Made by a program: the position numbers and the translations under genes | In this document: one piece after another, positions 56,659-64,000 of the stretch | Layout: each line of letters starts with the position of its first letter | Position numbering within the stretch: the stretch's first letter is position 1 | The notes under the pieces: generated by a model | The model's input: only the letters and a program-made list of their open reading frames with translations | Database searches by the model: none | Told to the model about the DNA's origin: nothing | Assembly: GCF_018449435.1 (NCBI RefSeq) | Contig: NZ_JAHCMU010000008.1 | Location: forward strand, 122,846 to 186,845 | Length of the DNA: 64,000 bases | From: Flagellimonas sp. 389 | GTDB lineage: Bacteria; Bacteroidota; Bacteroidia; Flavobacteriales; Flavobacteriaceae | Reading direction: 5' to 3'

Positions 56659-56687
56659 ACCCTTCGGATTTTAAAATCCGAAAGGTC
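56659..56687 (-). terminator. Terminator after gdhA
   Basis: GACCCTTCGGATTTT (56659-56673) pairs with AAAATCCGAAAGGTC (56673/56674-56687) with one mismatch; on the minus strand it is followed by TTTTTGTTT. It lies about 30 nt after the gdhA stop at 56721. Confidence 0.8.
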
Positions 56688-56720
56688 TTCATTCGTACTT
56701 CGTATTTCTAATTTTGTACC

Positions 56721-58064
56721 TTAGATTACGCCCTGCGCCAACATGGCATCGGCTACTTTTACGAAACCGGCAATATTTGCTCCTTTTACGTAATTACAAT
56801 ATCCGCCTTCTTCTTTACCGTACTCGATACAAGAATCATGAATGTCTTCCATAATACCTTTAAGGCGTTCGTCCACTTCTTCCCTTGTCCAGCTTATACG
56901 CAAAGAGTTCTGCGACATTTCCAATCCTGAAGTGGCAACGCCACCGGCATTGGAAGCTTTACCTGGTGCAAATAGTATTTTTGCATCGTGGAAAGCATGG
57001 ATAGCTTCTGGGGTCGATGGCATATTGGCACCTTCGGCCACTGCTATACAGCCATTTTTTATTAAAGTTGCTGCGTCATCTCCATTTAGTTCGTTTTGCG
57101 TTGCACATGGTAAGGCAACGTCACACGCAACTTCCCATGGTGTTTTACCTTTGTGGAACTCTGCAGAAGTATACTTATCCGCATATTCAGAAATTCTTCC
57201 TCTTCGATTGTTCTTAAGGTCCATAACAAAAGTAAGTTTTTCACTATCAATGCCATCTTTATCATAAATGTAACCGCCAGAGTCGGAAAGTGTCAACACT
57301 TTTCCGCCCAATTGCAAAACTTTTTCAGCTGCATATTGGGCAACATTTCCCGATCCCGAAATAACCACTTTTTTACCTTCGAAAGAATCGTTGTTCGTTT
57401 TTAGCATGCTATCTGCAAAATATACGGTACCGTAGCCTGTAGCTTCTGGACGAATTAACGAACCTCCCCAAGAGATCCCTTTACCGGTGAGTACCCCGGT
57501 AAATTCGTTTCGTATCTTTTTGTACTTTCCGAACAAAAACCCTATTTCACGGGCACCAACACCAATATCACCGGCAGGGACATCGGTATTTGGCCCAATA
57601 TGACGGCATAACTCGGTCATAAAGGAATGACAAAAACGCATTATTTCATCGTCTGATTTCCCTTTTGGGTCAAAATCGGAACCTCCTTTTCCTCCGCCCA
57701 TGGGAAGGGTGGTCAAGCTGTTTTTGAAAACTTGCTCAAAAGCCAAGAATTTCAAAACGCTGGCATTGACCGTTGGGTGAAACCTTAAACCTCCTTTGTA
57801 AGGCCCAATAGCCGAATTCATCTGAATCCGATATCCACGGTTTACGTGAATCTCACCAGCATCATCTACCCAAGCTACGCGAAAAGAAATTAAACGCTCT
57901 GGCTCGACCATGCGCAATAAGATATTCTTTCCATGATAGATATCATGCTTTACGATATAAGGTATAACGGTTTCCGCGACCTCTTGTACCGCTTGGATGA
58001 ATTCTGGCTCATGACCATTTCTGGCCTTGATCTCATCCATAAATGCTTTGATTTTTGCTTCCAT
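56721..58064 (-). CDS. gdhA: NADP-type glutamate dehydrogenase
   Basis: A 447-residue hexameric-type GDH of normal bacterial length. Signatures: GPYKGGLRFHPTVNASVLKFLAFEQVFKNSLTTLPMGGGKGG with the catalytic Lys, PAGDIGVGAREIGFLFG, and the nucleotide-binding GSGNVAQYAAEKVLQLG. The stretch after the Rossmann strand (SDSGG) lacks an acidic residue at the first position, which fits NADP. It assimilates ammonia into glutamate in the cytoplasm. It is monocistronic, with a palindrome and AT-rich promoter region upstream (58065-58195). Confidence 0.95.
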   Translation of the reverse strand: MEAKIKAFMDEIKARNGHEPEFIQAVQEVAETVIPYIVKHDIYHGKNILLRMVEPERLISFRVAWVDDAGEIHVNRGYRIQMNSAIGPYKGGLRFHPTVNASVLKFLAFEQVFKNSLTTLPMGGGKGGSDFDPKGKSDDEIMRFCHSFMTELCRHIGPNTDVPAGDIGVGAREIGFLFGKYKKIRNEFTGVLTGKGISWGGSLIRPEATGYGTVYFADSMLKTNNDSFEGKKVVISGSGNVAQYAAEKVLQLGGKVLTLSDSGGYIYDKDGIDSEKLTFVMDLKNNRRGRISEYADKYTSAEFHKGKTPWEVACDVALPCATQNELNGDDAATLIKNGCIAVAEGANMPSTPEAIHAFHDAKILFAPGKASNAGGVATSGLEMSQNSLRISWTREEVDERLKGIMEDIHDSCIEYGKEEGGYCNYVKGANIAGFVKVADAMLAQGVI

Positions 58065-58176
58065 AAAACGGATTACTAGTTTGTTGTCCCTTAGACTTTC
58101 TTCAGGGCTTTTTTAATAAATTATGAATTTGACGGCAAAATTATACTATTTGCATAATTTGAATGTGCCTTTTTTA

Positions 58177-58194
58177 AAAATTTTGCAAAATTTT
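58177..58194. promoter_or_regulatory. Perfect 18-bp AT-rich palindrome
   Basis: AAAATTTTGCAAAATTTT is fully self-complementary, located 1 nt past the Cys/Met-enzyme stop and about 115 nt upstream of gdhA. It could be a weak terminator of the former or an operator of the latter. AT-rich palindromes can arise by chance, so confidence is modest. Confidence 0.35.
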
Positions 58195-58195
58195 A

Positions 58196-59350
58196 CTATC
58201 CTATCGCCTGTTCCAAGTCCGCTATTAGGTCGTCCGCATCCTCTATTCCCACACTTAACCTGATCAACGCATCCACTACACCGCTTTTCTCGCGTTCCTC
58301 TTTTGGAATACTTGCATGTGTCATACTTGCAGGATGACCCGCTAAACTCTCAACACCGCCCAAAGATTCCGCAAGCGTAAAAACTTCCAATTTCTCCACT
58401 ATTTTAATTGCATCTTCGTAGCTACTTCCATCTGGAACAAAGGAAATCATTCCACCAAAATCATCCATTTGAGCTTTGGCTACATCGTGGTTTGGATGTG
58501 TCTCAAAACCTGGCCAGTATACTTTTCCAATTTTTGGATGCTTGGTCAGATATTCTGCGATGGCTTTTCCGTTTTCACAGTGCCTTTGCATACGGACATG
58601 AAGCGTTTTTATGCCACGCAACGTTAAAAAACTGTCCATAGGACCACACACGGCTCCACTTGCATTTTGAATAAAATATAGTTTGTCCGCCAAGTCTTTA
58701 TCCTTGACAATCAAGGCACCTACAACTATATCGCTATGGCCTCCCAAATACTTTGTAGCCGAGTGCATTACAATATCAGCTCCTAAATCCAAAGGTCGCT
58801 GCAAGTAAGGAGTGGCAAACGTATTATCTACCGCTAAAAGTAAATCATGCTTTTTAGCTAAATCAGATACTGCTTTAATATCAATAACATTCATCATAGG
58901 GTTAGTTGGTGTCTCAACCCATATAAGTTTTGTATTGTTGTTGATACGTTCTTCAATTGCAGCAACGCTTTGCATTCCTATAAAATGAAACGTAATCCCG
59001 TATTTTTCAAAAATTTGTTTGAACAAACGATAGCTTCCACCATATAAATCATTGGTTGAAATTACCTCATCTCCGGGATTTAAAAGCTTTATAACTGCAT
59101 CGATGGCGGCAAGTCCGCTTGCAAATGCAAGTCCATACGTGCCGTTTTCAATACTTGCCAAGGAATTCTCCAGCGCTGTTCTTGTTGGATTGGCACTACG
59201 CGAATATTCAAACCCTTGATGCCCTCCTGGAGTGGTTTGCGCATAGGTCGATGTTTGATAGATCGGCGGCATAACCGAACCATAAGCTTTATCCGGGTGT
59301 TGTCCCCCGTGAATGGTCTTACTGTTGAATTTTAAGTCTTTTTTGCTCAT
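58196..59350 (-). CDS. Cystathionine gamma-synthase/gamma-lyase family PLP enzyme
   Basis: A 384-residue Cys/Met-metabolism PLP enzyme from the ATG at 59350 (MSKKDLKFNSKTIHGGQ); a TTG at 59371 in frame is less likely. YEYSRSANPTR-type segment (GFEYSRSANPTRTALE), STNDLYGGSYRLF, VETPTNPMMNVIDI, DNTFATPYLQRPLDLGADIVMHSATKYLGGHSD with the PLP-binding Lys, and SLGGVESLAGHPASMTH identify the family. Gamma-synthase and gamma-lyase cannot be told apart safely; annotation as the synthase is usual in Flavobacteriia. Cytoplasmic. Confidence 0.92.
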   Translation of the reverse strand: MSKKDLKFNSKTIHGGQHPDKAYGSVMPPIYQTSTYAQTTPGGHQGFEYSRSANPTRTALENSLASIENGTYGLAFASGLAAIDAVIKLLNPGDEVISTNDLYGGSYRLFKQIFEKYGITFHFIGMQSVAAIEERINNNTKLIWVETPTNPMMNVIDIKAVSDLAKKHDLLLAVDNTFATPYLQRPLDLGADIVMHSATKYLGGHSDIVVGALIVKDKDLADKLYFIQNASGAVCGPMDSFLTLRGIKTLHVRMQRHCENGKAIAEYLTKHPKIGKVYWPGFETHPNHDVAKAQMDDFGGMISFVPDGSSYEDAIKIVEKLEVFTLAESLGGVESLAGHPASMTHASIPKEEREKSGVVDALIRLSVGIEDADDLIADLEQAIG

Positions 59351-59435
59351 TTTTTCTAAATCTGCGTACAAATGTATCGTTATCTTTTGGAGTAATCAAC
59401 GATGTATTATTTTTGAAGCCCCTAAAACCTCCAAT

Positions 59436-60179
59436 ATGAAAAAATCTATAGGCGTACTCCTTCTTGTATTGATAGCCATTGGTTGCGAAAACAGTGATAA
59501 ACTTACTTTTGAACCCTTACAAATAGTTGGTGAGGATTGTGCAACTTGCCCCAAAATCGACATTGACGTTCCCAAGGCCATTGACGACACTGCAATTGCA
59601 AATACGATAAACCGTAGCACTGAAGAAGAAATTATCGCATATCTTTCTTTTGATGAGGAAGAGGACATTGAAAATCTGAACGATGCAATAGCTTCTTTTA
59701 CCAGTAGTTTTAAGGAACTGGCAACCAGATTTCCTGAAGATACCATAGGGTGGGAGGCTAAAGTAGATGGCGAAGTTGTTTATGAGGATGAAAATGTCTT
59801 GACACTCGCAATGGACACCTACATTTTTACCGGTGGAGCACATGGGTATGGCGCAACAACATTTTTAAATTTTGATAAAACAAAGGGAATAGAGTTGGAA
59901 AATTGGGAACTTTTTGAAGATTTAGAAGATTTTCAGCAGCTTGCGGAAGCCAAGTTCAGGGCGCAGGAAAGCATTCCTCAAGAAGGGAACATTAACGCAA
60001 CGGGATTTATGTTTGAGGACGATGAATTCCATTTGGCCAAAAATATTGGGTACACGGAAGACGGAATCCGATTTGTCTATAACCAGTACGAAGTGGCTTC
60101 CTATGCAGATGGCCCTATTCTTTTAACTTTACCTTTCAAGGAAATAAATAAATATTTGAAAAATAAGGTAAAATCCTAA
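59436..60179 (+). CDS. DUF4163/DUF3298 (RsiV-like) lipoprotein
   Basis: A 247-residue lipoprotein from the ATG at 59436 (MKKSIGVLLLVLIAIGCENS, lipid Cys at 17); the frame is open from 59313 but the extra residues overlap the divergent gene's start and lack sense. DUF4163 occupies about 35-130 and DUF3298 follows with FTGGAHGYGATTFLNFD and the C-terminal IGYTEDGIRFVYNQYEVASYADGPILLTLPF, as in the lysozyme-sensing anti-sigma RsiV exterior domain. Here it is a stand-alone envelope lipoprotein. Its start region is divergent from the Cys/Met enzyme gene. Confidence 0.88.
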   Translation: MKKSIGVLLLVLIAIGCENSDKLTFEPLQIVGEDCATCPKIDIDVPKAIDDTAIANTINRSTEEEIIAYLSFDEEEDIENLNDAIASFTSSFKELATRFPEDTIGWEAKVDGEVVYEDENVLTLAMDTYIFTGGAHGYGATTFLNFDKTKGIELENWELFEDLEDFQQLAEAKFRAQESIPQEGNINATGFMFEDDEFHLAKNIGYTEDGIRFVYNQYEVASYADGPILLTLPFKEINKYLKNKVKS

Positions 60180-60207
60180 TCCACTTTATTTTTCCTAGGT
60201 TTTATAG

Positions 60208-60759
60208 CTAATCCAAATAATAACGTAACCCTGCGCCCACTAAAAGTGTAGTATCGTTAAGGTCGCTATTAAAATGATAGAATCCTGTAACTGGTGCGAT
60301 TATCGAAAATGTATCCGATAGGAAAAAATCCAGTTCAAAAGTGGCAAAGCCACCATAGATAAAGCTACTCTCCGCATCAACTGCATTAAAAGGAAAATCT
60401 GTTTCCCCATCATTGATATGCTTATAGCCCAAAGAGGGACCTCCACCAAAGTAAATAAAAAAACCCCGGTTTGGAGAAGTAAGCACAGTTGTAAAATATC
60501 CCAGGCTCACAAAATAATCTTCATACGGAAACTCAATGCCCCCTACAGGTTGTTCCATAGAAGAGGCAAAGACAAACGATACCCTAAAAAAATCCGTGGT
60601 ACTTTGGAAATAGTTGATATTGGCGTTTAAACCATATCCGTTTGTTTTGTAGCTTGGCACTACATCAAAGAAAAAATCGCTTCTTTGAGAATAAGCTTGT
60701 TCAAAGGAAAACATGAGCATAGCCAAAAATGCCAAATAGCGTAGGCAGTTTTTTTTCAT
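60208..60759 (-). CDS. Outer-membrane beta-barrel protein, TraO-like in part
   Basis: A 183-residue protein with a signal peptide (to QAYSQ) and about eight amphipathic strands ending GAGLRYYLD. GGGPSLGYKHIND ... SSFIYGGFATFELDFFLSD resembles the conjugal-transfer TraO family of Bacteroidota, but no other transfer gene is near, so a general barrel is the safer call. Its stop is 28 nt from that of the DUF3298 gene (convergent). Upstream 60760-60876 is AT-rich. Confidence 0.7.
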   Translation of the reverse strand: MKKNCLRYLAFLAMLMFSFEQAYSQRSDFFFDVVPSYKTNGYGLNANINYFQSTTDFFRVSFVFASSMEQPVGGIEFPYEDYFVSLGYFTTVLTSPNRGFFIYFGGGPSLGYKHINDGETDFPFNAVDAESSFIYGGFATFELDFFLSDTFSIIAPVTGFYHFNSDLNDTTLLVGAGLRYYLD

Positions 60760-60876
60760 ATCGATAAAGATTTGGGGGCTTGCTGTTATTACAAATATAA
60801 TCGGATTAAATAAAACCTGGATGTTCTATTTGATACACTCTTTCAAAACATAATTTATTGAGACATGAAAACAATC

Positions 60877-60918
60877 ATATCTATTTATTTAGATATATGA
60901 ATATTTAATATATATTTG
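60877..60918 (+). promoter_or_regulatory. ArsR-type operator and -7 box
   Basis: ATATCTA (60877-60883) and TAGATAT (60890-60896) are perfect arms with a 6-nt spacer. TATATTTG (60911-60918) is an exact TAnnTTTG -7 box only 4 nt before the ATG at 60923. The palindrome would cover the -33 region, a good place for autorepression. The short distance implies a leaderless or nearly leaderless transcript. The 9-mer CATATCTAT at 60876 recurs at 61238. Confidence 0.55.
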
Positions 60919-60922
60919 CCTT

Positions 60923-61225
60923 ATGAATATTGTTGAAATCAGCAAAGTGCTATCCAATAAAACCAGGGTCAACATTCTAAAATGGTTGAAGAATCCTGAA
61001 GCGAACTTTCCCCCGCACCAAGATATTGACCATTTTGACGATGGGGTCTGTGTTGGTTTTATACAGGACAAAACTGGATTATCACAATCCACAATTTCAA
61101 CCTATTTGAACTCCATGCAGAATGCAAATCTGGTCATACCAACCCGACACGGAAAGTGGACTTATTACAGAAGAAACGAAGAAGTAATCAAAGCTTATGT
61201 TGAAGCATTAAAAACCGATTTATAA
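60923..61225 (+). CDS. ArsR-family winged-helix regulator
   Basis: A 100-residue winged-helix repressor: KVLSNKTRVNILKWLKNPE (helices 1-2), IQDKTGLSQSTISTYLNSMQNANLV (HTH) and TRHGKWTYYRRNEEV (wing). The arsenic-binding ELCVCDL motif of ArsR is absent; a single Cys lies in DDGVCVGFI, so a different signal is likely. It probably represses its own promoter through the palindrome at 60877-60896. The 43-codon ORF, racemase, ArsC-like and EamA genes follow on the same strand. Confidence 0.87.
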   Translation: MNIVEISKVLSNKTRVNILKWLKNPEANFPPHQDIDHFDDGVCVGFIQDKTGLSQSTISTYLNSMQNANLVIPTRHGKWTYYRRNEEVIKAYVEALKTDL

Positions 61226-61238
61226 AATTTAACATAAC

Positions 61239-61267
61239 ATATCTATAATTAGCGAAATATAAATTTG
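61239..61267 (+). promoter_or_regulatory. Second putative regulator site and -7 box
   Basis: CATATCTAT (61238-61246) is identical to the start of the ArsR-type operator, and TAAATTTG (61260-61267) matches TAnnTTTG, 6 nt before the ATG of the 43-codon ORF at 61274. The inverted symmetry is weaker than at the first site. Confidence 0.4.
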
Positions 61268-61273
61268 ATAGCC

Positions 61274-61405
61274 ATGAAAAACTGTACTATTGAATACAAT
61301 GAATTGTTACAAGAGAAGCAAAATAGGTCTCTCAAAAAAAGAATCATACATTTTCTAAGTTTTTTCAAGATTGAGGGAGCTGAATATTTATCTAAAACAA
61401 AATAA
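61274..61405 (+). CDS. Possible 43-residue basic protein
   Basis: An ATG-started frame of 43 codons with a Lys/Arg-rich middle (QEKQNRSLKKRIIHFLSFFK) that could form an amphipathic helix; no family known. It has its own -7 box and a shared operator word, and its stop lies 1 nt before the racemase ATG, which suggests translational coupling and supports it being real. Confidence 0.45.
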   Translation: MKNCTIEYNELLQEKQNRSLKKRIIHFLSFFKIEGAEYLSKTK

Positions 61406-61406
61406 T

Positions 61407-62099
61407 ATGAAAACTATAGGGCTTATCGGAGGTATGAGTTGGGAATCCTCCAAAGTATATTATCAATATATAAATGAGATGGTCAAGGAAAAGCTGGGCG
61501 GTTCCCACTCCGCAAAAAGTATACTAACCTCAGTGGACTTTGATCAAATTGAACATTATTCCTTCTCTGGCGAATGGGATAAAATTGGTGATCTCATGGC
61601 AGTACATGCTGAAAAACTCGAAAAAGCTGGAGCGGATTTGGTAGTGCTTTGCACCAATACCATACATCTGGTAAGTGATGCCATCACCCAAGCAATCGAC
61701 GTTCCATTTTTACATATTGCCCACGCAACTGGTGAGGCTATCGTAAAATCTGGAGTGAAGAAAGTAGCACTTTTAGGAACAAGGTTCACCATGGAAAAAG
61801 ACTTTTATACCAAAATCCTTCGGGAGCAGTATAATTTAGAAGTAATGGTTCCTGATGCAGAGGATATGGACATACTTCAATCGATTATTTATGATGAGCT
61901 CGTAAAAGGGGTATTTAAACCTGAATCCAAGCAAATTTGTTTGGAAATCATCAAAAAAATGGAAGCCCAAGGTGCCGAAGGTGCAATTTTAGGGTGCACC
62001 GAGCTCCCTTTGCTCATTCCTAACGATGAAGTAGCCATTACTACATTTGACACCACAAGAATTCATGCACAAAAAGCTGTTGATTTTGCACTTTCTTAG
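61407..62099 (+). CDS. Aspartate/glutamate racemase family protein
   Basis: A 230-residue PLP-independent racemase from the ATG at 61407 (MKTIGLIGGMSWESS); a TTG at 61371 is also in frame. Both catalytic Cys are present: C82 (VLCTNTIH) and C197 (LGCTELP). The family interconverts L- and D-Asp or Glu for cell wall or D-amino-acid use; the substrate is not evident, though the sequence is nearer to the aspartate/RacX group than to MurI. It follows the 43-codon ORF by 1 nt. Confidence 0.92.
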   Translation: MKTIGLIGGMSWESSKVYYQYINEMVKEKLGGSHSAKSILTSVDFDQIEHYSFSGEWDKIGDLMAVHAEKLEKAGADLVVLCTNTIHLVSDAITQAIDVPFLHIAHATGEAIVKSGVKKVALLGTRFTMEKDFYTKILREQYNLEVMVPDAEDMDILQSIIYDELVKGVFKPESKQICLEIIKKMEAQGAEGAILGCTELPLLIPNDEVAITTFDTTRIHAQKAVDFALS

Positions 62100-62146
62100 C
62101 AAGGCATAGATTAATTTTGAGTTCTTAAAAAGAAGACAATCTTACA

Positions 62147-62500
62147 ATGAAAAAAATTTATCATTTAGGTAGCTGTTCTACCTGCAAGCGTATTTTAAAA
62201 GAGTTGGAACCACTTGATAACGTTGTTCTGCAAGAGATTAAGTCAGAACCCATAACAGCCAATCAATTGGAAGAAATGAAAAACATGTCAGGTAGTTACG
62301 AAGCTTTGTTCAGCAGAAGGGCGATGCTCTTCCGTCAAAAGGGATTACATGAAAAGGAACTAGCAGAGAATGATTATAAAAATCTTATCCTTGAACATTA
62401 TACTTTTCTTAAAAGGCCTGTTATCATTTTTGAAGATGAAATCTTTATCGGAAATTCCAAAAAAGTAGTCGAAGCCGCTAAAGGCAAACTGCACCCATGA
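62147..62500 (+). CDS. ArsC/Spx-family thioredoxin-fold protein
   Basis: A 117-residue protein with C10-x2-C13 (GSCSTCKRIL) at the N-terminal end of the first helix and the family's FLKRPVIIFEDEIFIG segment near the end. It matches the arsenate-reductase-like/Spx fold, but the Arg set needed for arsenate is not fully recognisable, so a redox or regulatory role is as likely. Its last 4 nt overlap the start of the EamA gene, indicating translational coupling. Confidence 0.88.
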   Translation: MKKIYHLGSCSTCKRILKELEPLDNVVLQEIKSEPITANQLEEMKNMSGSYEALFSRRAMLFRQKGLHEKELAENDYKNLILEHYTFLKRPVIIFEDEIFIGNSKKVVEAAKGKLHP

Positions 62501-63390
62501 GCAAAAGAACCCTTGCCATTCTGGCTGCCATTGGCGCTACCACTATCTATGGTATTAATCACACGGTTGCCAAAGGAGTTATGCCAACCCATATAAAACC
62601 TTTTGGGTTTATCATGCTCAGGGTGGTCGGTGCGGCTATTCTATTTTGGGGAATTTCTTTTTTTGGACCAAAAGAGAAAATTGAAAAAAGGGATTGGGGC
62701 AGAATTCTTGTTTGTTCCATTTTGGGAATGGTCATCAATATGTTGGCATTCTTTAAGGGCCTAGAGCTCTCAACACCAATTAACAGCGCTGTTTTGGTTA
62801 CGATTACCCCAATCATCGTGGTAATCTTATCTGCATTTTTCCTGAGTGAAAAAATAACCTTAAACAAAGGGCTCGGTATTGTATTGGGCTTTATCGGTGC
62901 TGTGGCGCTTATACTTTTTGGAGCTGAAATACGTCAAGACGCACCGAACATTCCATTGGGTAATTTTCTGTTCGTGGTCAATGCCACTTCTTACGGGGCT
63001 TATTTGATCGTCGTTAAAAAACTGATTGAAAAATACCATCCGTTCACCTTAATGAAATGGTTGTTTACCATTGCCATTATCATCAACTTCCCGATTACAC
63101 TTCCGGAGTTTTTGGAAATACAATGGTCGACCATGCCACTCTGGGCCTATGGTGCTATTGCATTTGTAATTATCGGCACTACTTTTATGACCTATCTTTT
63201 TAATGCTTTTGCCCTAACCGAGCTAAAAGCGTCAACCGTGGGAGCCTTTGTTTATGTGCAACCATTATTTGGGATATTGTTCGCTTTGTTTTCTGGTAAG
63301 GACCAACTCACAATGATCAAAGTCTTGGCAACCGCTTTGGTTTTGTTAGGAGTTTATCTGGCAAGTAAGAAGTCTCGCCCAAAGCCTTGA
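62497..63390 (+). CDS. EamA/DMT-family transporter
   Basis: A 297-residue membrane protein with ten predicted helices in two EamA repeats (about 5-140 and 150-290). LRVVGAAILFWGISFF, STPINSAVLVTITPIIVVILSAFFLSEKITL and KASTVGAFVYVQPLFGILFALFSGKDQL are typical repeat segments. DMT exporters move amino acids, nucleosides or other small metabolites across the inner membrane; the substrate is unknown. Overlaps the ArsC-like gene by 4 nt (ATGA). Confidence 0.92.
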   Translation: MSKRTLAILAAIGATTIYGINHTVAKGVMPTHIKPFGFIMLRVVGAAILFWGISFFGPKEKIEKRDWGRILVCSILGMVINMLAFFKGLELSTPINSAVLVTITPIIVVILSAFFLSEKITLNKGLGIVLGFIGAVALILFGAEIRQDAPNIPLGNFLFVVNATSYGAYLIVVKKLIEKYHPFTLMKWLFTIAIIINFPITLPEFLEIQWSTMPLWAYGAIAFVIIGTTFMTYLFNAFALTELKASTVGAFVYVQPLFGILFALFSGKDQLTMIKVLATALVLLGVYLASKKSRPKP

Positions 63391-63503
63391 CAATCTTAAA
63401 ATCATATTATTATTTCTTAAACCGTCAACTCATTTAGGGCAACCATCAATTGACCATGTTCAAATCTGGTCAGGTCTTCTATCTTTTAGTTTTCAAATTT
63501 CTT

Positions 63504-64000
63504 ATGAAAACTATTCCATCACCTAGTATCCAAAGTAAAAAAAATAGCATTCTACTATTTTTTGTAGTATTCACTTACCCATTTCTGTGCAACGCCCAAT
63601 CGTTTCCTGTACATGTTACGGTCCAGACCTTGGGCGCCTCGCCCTCACAACTCTCTACATTTGCCGATGCTTCACAGAACAATGGACCGCTACGGGTCAC
63701 GCTGGCACTCAACGATCTGAACATTACGGGTAGGGAAGTGCAACTACGGTTGTTCTTTCAAGGAGGTGGTATCAATTTTCAAAGTACCACGAATCCTGTG
63801 GGCACCGGACCCTTCTTTTTGGACGGGGGAATTCCGTTGACGCTCAATGCGGCGGAGCTAGCCCCTTACTTTCAACTTGCGAACGTTACGGGCGTTTCCC
63901 CAACGGTCTACGGACGTACCCTACCCGAAGGTTCGTACCGGATATGTTTTGAGGTCTTTGATGTCCTCACGGGCAAACGCCTCTCGGCCCGTTCGTGTGC
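63504..64000 (+). CDS. TANFOR-domain surface protein, partial (3' end beyond window)
   Basis: From the ATG at 63504 the frame stays open to the right edge (165 complete codons). After a signal peptide ending CNAQ, the stretch SFPVHVTVQTLGASPSQLST, then LRVTLALNDLN, REVQLRLFFQGGGI and GSYRICFEVFD match the TANFOR domain found at the N-terminus of very large, often gliding- or T9SS-linked Bacteroidota surface proteins. GC content rises clearly compared with the preceding gene. The preceding 113 nt hold no gene. Confidence 0.8.
   Translation, partial: MKTIPSPSIQSKKNSILLFFVVFTYPFLCNAQSFPVHVTVQTLGASPSQLSTFADASQNNGPLRVTLALNDLNITGREVQLRLFFQGGGINFQSTTNPVGTGPFFLDGGIPLTLNAAELAPYFQLANVTGVSPTVYGRTLPEGSYRICFEVFDVLTGKRLSARSC

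Noticed and set aside
58065..58195. Riboswitch upstream of gdhA or the Cys/Met enzyme
   Set aside because: The regions are short and AT-rich with no glycine, SAM or glutamine riboswitch core visible.
60208..60759. TraO-like barrel as evidence of a conjugative element
   Set aside because: No other transfer, relaxase or integrase gene is present in the window, and the similarity is limited to general barrel features.
60923..63390. Arsenic resistance operon (ArsR-like regulator, ArsC-like protein, transporter)
   Set aside because: The regulator lacks the arsenic-binding Cys motif, there is no ArsB/Acr3 pump, and the transporter is of EamA type; the ArsC-like protein fits a broader Spx-type family.

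Overview
The window looks like a chromosomal segment from a marine-type member of the Flavobacteriaceae (Bacteroidota). The evidence is four TonB-dependent outer-membrane receptors (two with an N-terminal CarboxypepD_reg-like domain), DUF5689, Oar-type and TANFOR proteins, the gene order ileS - traR/dksA - lspA, few Shine-Dalgarno sequences, and several TAnnTTTG promoter boxes typical of the phylum's housekeeping sigma factor. Most of the window is ordinary core genome. No tRNA, rRNA, CRISPR array, transposase, integrase or phage gene was found.

Layout. 1-5060: exonuclease III (cut by the left edge), a small beta-barrel, a cysteine hydrolase, a Gfo/Idh/MocA oxidoreductase and a TonB receptor. 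5061-10500: a visibly more AT-rich accessory island with a HEPN-like hypothetical protein, a DUF4365 PD-(D/E)XK-like protein, a divergent XRE-regulator pair around a perfect palindrome, two envelope proteins and a Fic AMP-transferase. Two genes here are each followed by related, foldable 3' elements in the manner of gene cassettes. 10509-16570: a BNR-repeat protein, fhs, DUF1287 and DUF4442. 16682-23467: glyS, coiled-coil protein, comF, Ig-like surface protein, omega-amidase-type nitrilase, Nudix and ankyrin protein. 23568-27366: katG, DinB-like and SYLF proteins. 28131-33426: DUF5689/lamin-tail lipoprotein, TonB receptor and secreted EEP nuclease-like protein, a plausible extracellular nucleic-acid or phosphate-scavenging unit. 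34000-42069: Oar-like receptor, then the tightly packed operon DUF3108 - Trp-dioxygenase-like - M23 peptidase - pgi.

42161-52801: a candidate structured small RNA, patatin/BamA-type phospholipase, uvrC, a gap with an orphan plus-strand terminator, a 28-codon membrane ORF, 5-formyl-THF cyclo-ligase, and the ileS - traR - DUF4097-like - lspA cluster. 52984-60759: an LEA-like lipoprotein, recO with a TonB receptor of heme-receptor type, gdhA, a Cys/Met PLP enzyme, a DUF4163/DUF3298 lipoprotein and a beta-barrel. 60877-63390: an ArsR-type regulator with its palindromic operator, a 43-codon ORF sharing an operator word with it, an Asp/Glu racemase, an ArsC-like protein and an EamA transporter. 63504-64000: the start of a TANFOR surface protein cut by the right edge.

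The items I consider least explained are the cassette-like repeats around the DUF4365 gene, the three-hairpin candidate RNA at 42161-42265, the recurrent inverted-repeat promoter motif, and the ArsR operator/small-ORF unit. All family assignments come from reading motifs by eye; no database search was possible.
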